Below are positions 5,825 through 6,911 of a stretch of 6,911 nt of DNA, one piece after another. How positions within the stretch are numbered: the stretch's first letter is position 1; the number at the start of each line of letters is the position of its first letter. Position numbers and translations under genes: made by a program. Below the pieces are notes generated by a model. That model was not told the origin of the DNA, ran no database searches, and worked only from the letters and a program-made list of their open reading frames with translations. The DNA comes from Desulfamplus sp. (lineage in GTDB: Bacteria; Desulfobacterota; Desulfobacteria; Desulfobacterales; Desulfobacteraceae): assembly GCA_015231395.1 (NCBI GenBank), contig JADGBP010000121.1:1-6911 (forward strand). The letters run 5' to 3'.

Positions 5825-6520
5825 ATGATAAAAAATGATCTGATGCAAGCTAAAATAGCTTTTCAACTTAAAGAAACTGAACTTGCTCTTGAAAAGACGG
5901 AAAAAGCCCTGAAGCAGTCGCAGGAAGCTTTGGAACTTTGCGAGAAAGAGATGCATGATTTGTCCTCACAGTTGCTTGCCGCCCAAGAGAGTGAGAGAAA
6001 AAGGATAGCGTTTGAACTCCATGATGTAATGGGAAAATCTCTGACTGCCATCAAGTTTTCGGTTGAAAATGCTATGCTTACCATGACGAGATGGGGTAAC
6101 AAAAAGAGCAAAGATCAACTTGAAAATGTGGTCTCCATGATACAGCAGACCATTAGCGAGACCCGTGAGATTACGACAAATCTTTGGCCTCCGGTTCTTG
6201 ATGATCTGGGTATTCTGGCGACAATATCATGGTACTCAAGAGAATTTGAGAAAATATATCCATGGGTATTTGTCAGTCAAAATCTTCATATAGAGGAGAA
6301 TCAGATTCCTGACAGCATCAAAATCGTTATTTTCAGAATTTTGCAGGAATCTATGACCAACAGCATAAAACATAGCGGATGCAAGAATATTCAAATAGCT
6401 CTTGAGAAAATATCTCTTCAGAAAACATTATTTGAGGCAGCATCACTTAATCAATTATCACTCATCAATCAAACATCACTCATCAATCAAACATCGCTCA
6501 TCAAACTCATCATCTTTTAG
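5825..6520 (+). CDS. NarX/NreB-type (HisKA_3) sensor histidine kinase, truncated in the ATPase domain
   Basis: The protein has 231 aa from the ATG at 5825. A TTG at 5801 would add 8 residues, with GGTGG 12 nt before it; neither start is well supported. Residues about 5-55 are a charged helix, probably coiled coil. The HisKA_3 H-box is E-S-E-R-K-R-I-A-F-E-L-H-D with phosphoacceptor H66, followed by the dimerisation helix with L-W-P-P-V-L-D-D-L-G near 120-129. The ATPase N-box is Q-E-S-M-T-N-S-I-K-H-S (N179). About 15 residues later the protein enters a T-S-L-I-N-Q repeat and stops. The D-x-G-x-G and G-L-G-L boxes needed to bind ATP are missing, so this product should not autophosphorylate. No membrane segment or sensor domain is seen, so it would be a soluble kinase. 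It lies about 60 bp after the AAA+ gene on the same strand, in likely co-transcription. The truncation is discussed in the findings. Confidence 0.75.
   Translation: MIKNDLMQAKIAFQLKETELALEKTEKALKQSQEALELCEKEMHDLSSQLLAAQESERKRIAFELHDVMGKSLTAIKFSVENAMLTMTRWGNKKSKDQLENVVSMIQQTISETREITTNLWPPVLDDLGILATISWYSREFEKIYPWVFVSQNLHIEENQIPDSIKIVIFRILQESMTNSIKHSGCKNIQIALEKISLQKTLFEAASLNQLSLINQTSLINQTSLIKLIIF
6442..6516. repeat. 18-bp tandem repeat at the kinase 3' end
   Basis: ATCACTCATCAATCAAAC occurs exactly at 6457-6474 and 6475-6492. A shortened copy precedes it (6442-6456) and a diverged copy follows (6493-6510). Read on the plus strand in the kinase frame it gives hexapeptides of the form S-L-I-N-Q-T. 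On the minus strand it forms the C-terminus and stop codon of an oppositely oriented ORF. It therefore sits at the boundary between two unrelated coding stretches. Confidence 0.9.
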
Positions 6521-6724
6521 CTCAGGCTTCCGGTGTTTAACCTTTGGTTCCTGACTTTTAGTCTCGGTCGCATTTTCTTTACCCTCACTCTCAGGAACCT
6601 GAACATCACTCTCAGGAACCTGAACATCACTCTCAGGAACCTGAACCTTGCTCTCAGATTCCTGCTCCTGGTTCTTCAAAGTCTTATCTTTCCCCTTGGA
6701 TTCTTTCTCTTCATTCCTACCCAT
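6476..6724 (-). CDS. Small Glu/Lys-rich protein or gene fragment with V-Q-V-P-E-S-D repeats (unrecognised)
   Basis: The ORF has 82 codons and starts with ATG at 6724. The minus strand has AGGGAGA (6740-6734) 9 nt upstream, a good ribosome site. The product is highly charged (Glu, Lys, Ser, Gln), has no hydrophobic segment and looks disordered. Residues 27-47 are three near-perfect V-Q-V-P-E-S-D heptapeptides. The last residues come from the 18-bp repeat that also ends the plus-strand kinase, so the original C-terminus may be lost. It could be the N-terminus of a larger protein cut off by a rearrangement, or an accidental ORF. No function can be given. Confidence 0.4.
   Translation of the reverse strand: MGRNEEKESKGKDKTLKNQEQESESKVQVPESDVQVPESDVQVPESEGKENATETKSQEPKVKHRKPELKDDEFDERCLIDE
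6586..6648. repeat. 21-bp tandem repeat, three copies
   Basis: CACTCTCAGGAACCTGAACAT is exact at 6586-6606 and 6607-6627. The third copy (6628-6648) differs by one base near its end, and a degenerate partial copy follows to about 6665. On the minus strand it encodes V-Q-V-P-E-S-D heptapeptides in the Glu/Lys-rich ORF. It is the third distinct 21-bp repeat family in this window. Confidence 0.93.
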
Positions 6725-6753
6725 TGTTCACGTTCTCCCTGTTTTTTTGCGGA

Positions 6754-6911
6754 ATGAATCCAGCCAATGTTGCCACCAAACCCAATAACATTTTGGGTCA
6801 GAGCAATATTATCTCCGATCAGAGCCAATCCCCAAGTTTGCCGTTGTCTCTTGTCCAATACAATGACCCAATGGAAGAGATGGATCAGTTGATTGCTCAG
6901 GTTATGGCAGA
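6754..6911 (+). CDS. 5' fragment of a second AAA+-like gene copy, runs off the window
   Basis: A frame opens at ATG 6754 and stays open to the right edge (52 complete codons). The first 10 codons are unlike the AAA+ gene. From codon 12 it reads the same residues as residues 172-212 of that protein, in the same frame, beginning N-I-L-G-Q-S-N and continuing through the start of the Ycf46-like domain. The ribosome site is poor (GGA directly before the ATG). It may be a shortened paralogue with a new N-terminus and almost no heptapeptide array, a gene fragment, or an artefact of a chimeric join. Exact DNA identity with the other copy leaves these open. Confidence 0.35.
   Translation, partial: MNPANVATKPNNILGQSNIISDQSQSPSLPLSLVQYNDPMEEMDQLIAQVMA
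6785..6911 (+). repeat. 127-bp perfect direct repeat, copy 2 (truncated by the window end)
   Basis: This is identical to 4473-4599, offset by 2312 bp. Similarity stops abruptly to the left of 6785; the right limit is unknown because the window ends within the match. Confidence 0.97.

Noticed and set aside
6533..6757. 74-codon plus-strand ORF rich in L-R-N-L-N
   Set aside because: It is the antisense reading of the better supported Glu/Lys-rich minus-strand ORF and depends on the 21-bp repeat. No ribosome site is seen.
6676..6858. 60-codon minus-strand ORF crossing the junction into the duplicated AAA+ segment
   Set aside because: About half of it is antisense to the duplicated AAA+ coding sequence, and it conflicts with the ATG at 6724 that has a good ribosome site.
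6442..6911. Insertion sequence or integron at the right end
   Set aside because: No transposase, integrase, terminal inverted repeats or target-site duplication can be seen; only tandem and direct repeats are present.

Overview
The window is AT-rich with no RNA genes or recognisable mobile-element genes. Its contents are a partner-switching/two-component signalling neighbourhood and a short operon-like run of unusual regulatory genes. The domain mix (RsbW-type ATPase, REC-PP2C phosphatase, NarX-type kinase, Ycf46/Clp-like AAA+) and the tandem-repeat load suggest a large-genome environmental bacterium. A Desulfobacterota-like (deltaproteobacterial) host is my guess. It rests on general impression only; nothing here proves a taxon.

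Left part (1-1998). The 3' end of an RsbW-like anti-sigma/serine kinase ATPase (plus strand, cut by the window edge) converges on a complete minus-strand response regulator fused to a PP2C/SpoIIE-type phosphatase. Together they are the usual kinase/phosphatase pair of a partner-switching module. The 157-bp gap between their ends holds a stem-loop. Upstream of the REC-PP2C gene lies a divergent AT-rich intergenic region with two dyads and a plausible sigma70-type promoter facing right.

Middle and right (1999-6516). Three plus-strand genes follow with gaps of 22 and about 60 bp, probably one transcript: (1) a 646-aa protein with a split zinc ribbon, a winged-helix-like middle and a roughly 350-aa charged coiled coil; (2) a 600-aa AAA+ protein that seems to join a Ycf46-like degenerate N-domain to one ClpA/ClpB D1-type ATPase; (3) a HisKA_3 (NarX/NreB-like) kinase that stops inside its ATPase domain. 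Genes 1 and 2 each carry a 21-bp tandem repeat encoding a heptapeptide of the same pattern (Q-N-x-N-x-L-x). Gene 3 ends in an 18-bp repeat.

Right end (6442-6911). This part is a mosaic: the kinase gene runs into the 18-bp repeat, then a minus-strand Glu/Lys-rich ORF with its own 21-bp repeat, then a perfect 127-bp second copy of part of the AAA+ gene whose left breakpoint lies inside the heptapeptide array. This is either recent repeat-mediated rearrangement or an assembly/amplification chimera, and the sequence alone cannot decide.

The candidate for an undescribed system is the zinc-ribbon/coiled-coil + AAA+ + histidine kinase run, marked by the shared heptapeptide arrays. Its function is unknown.
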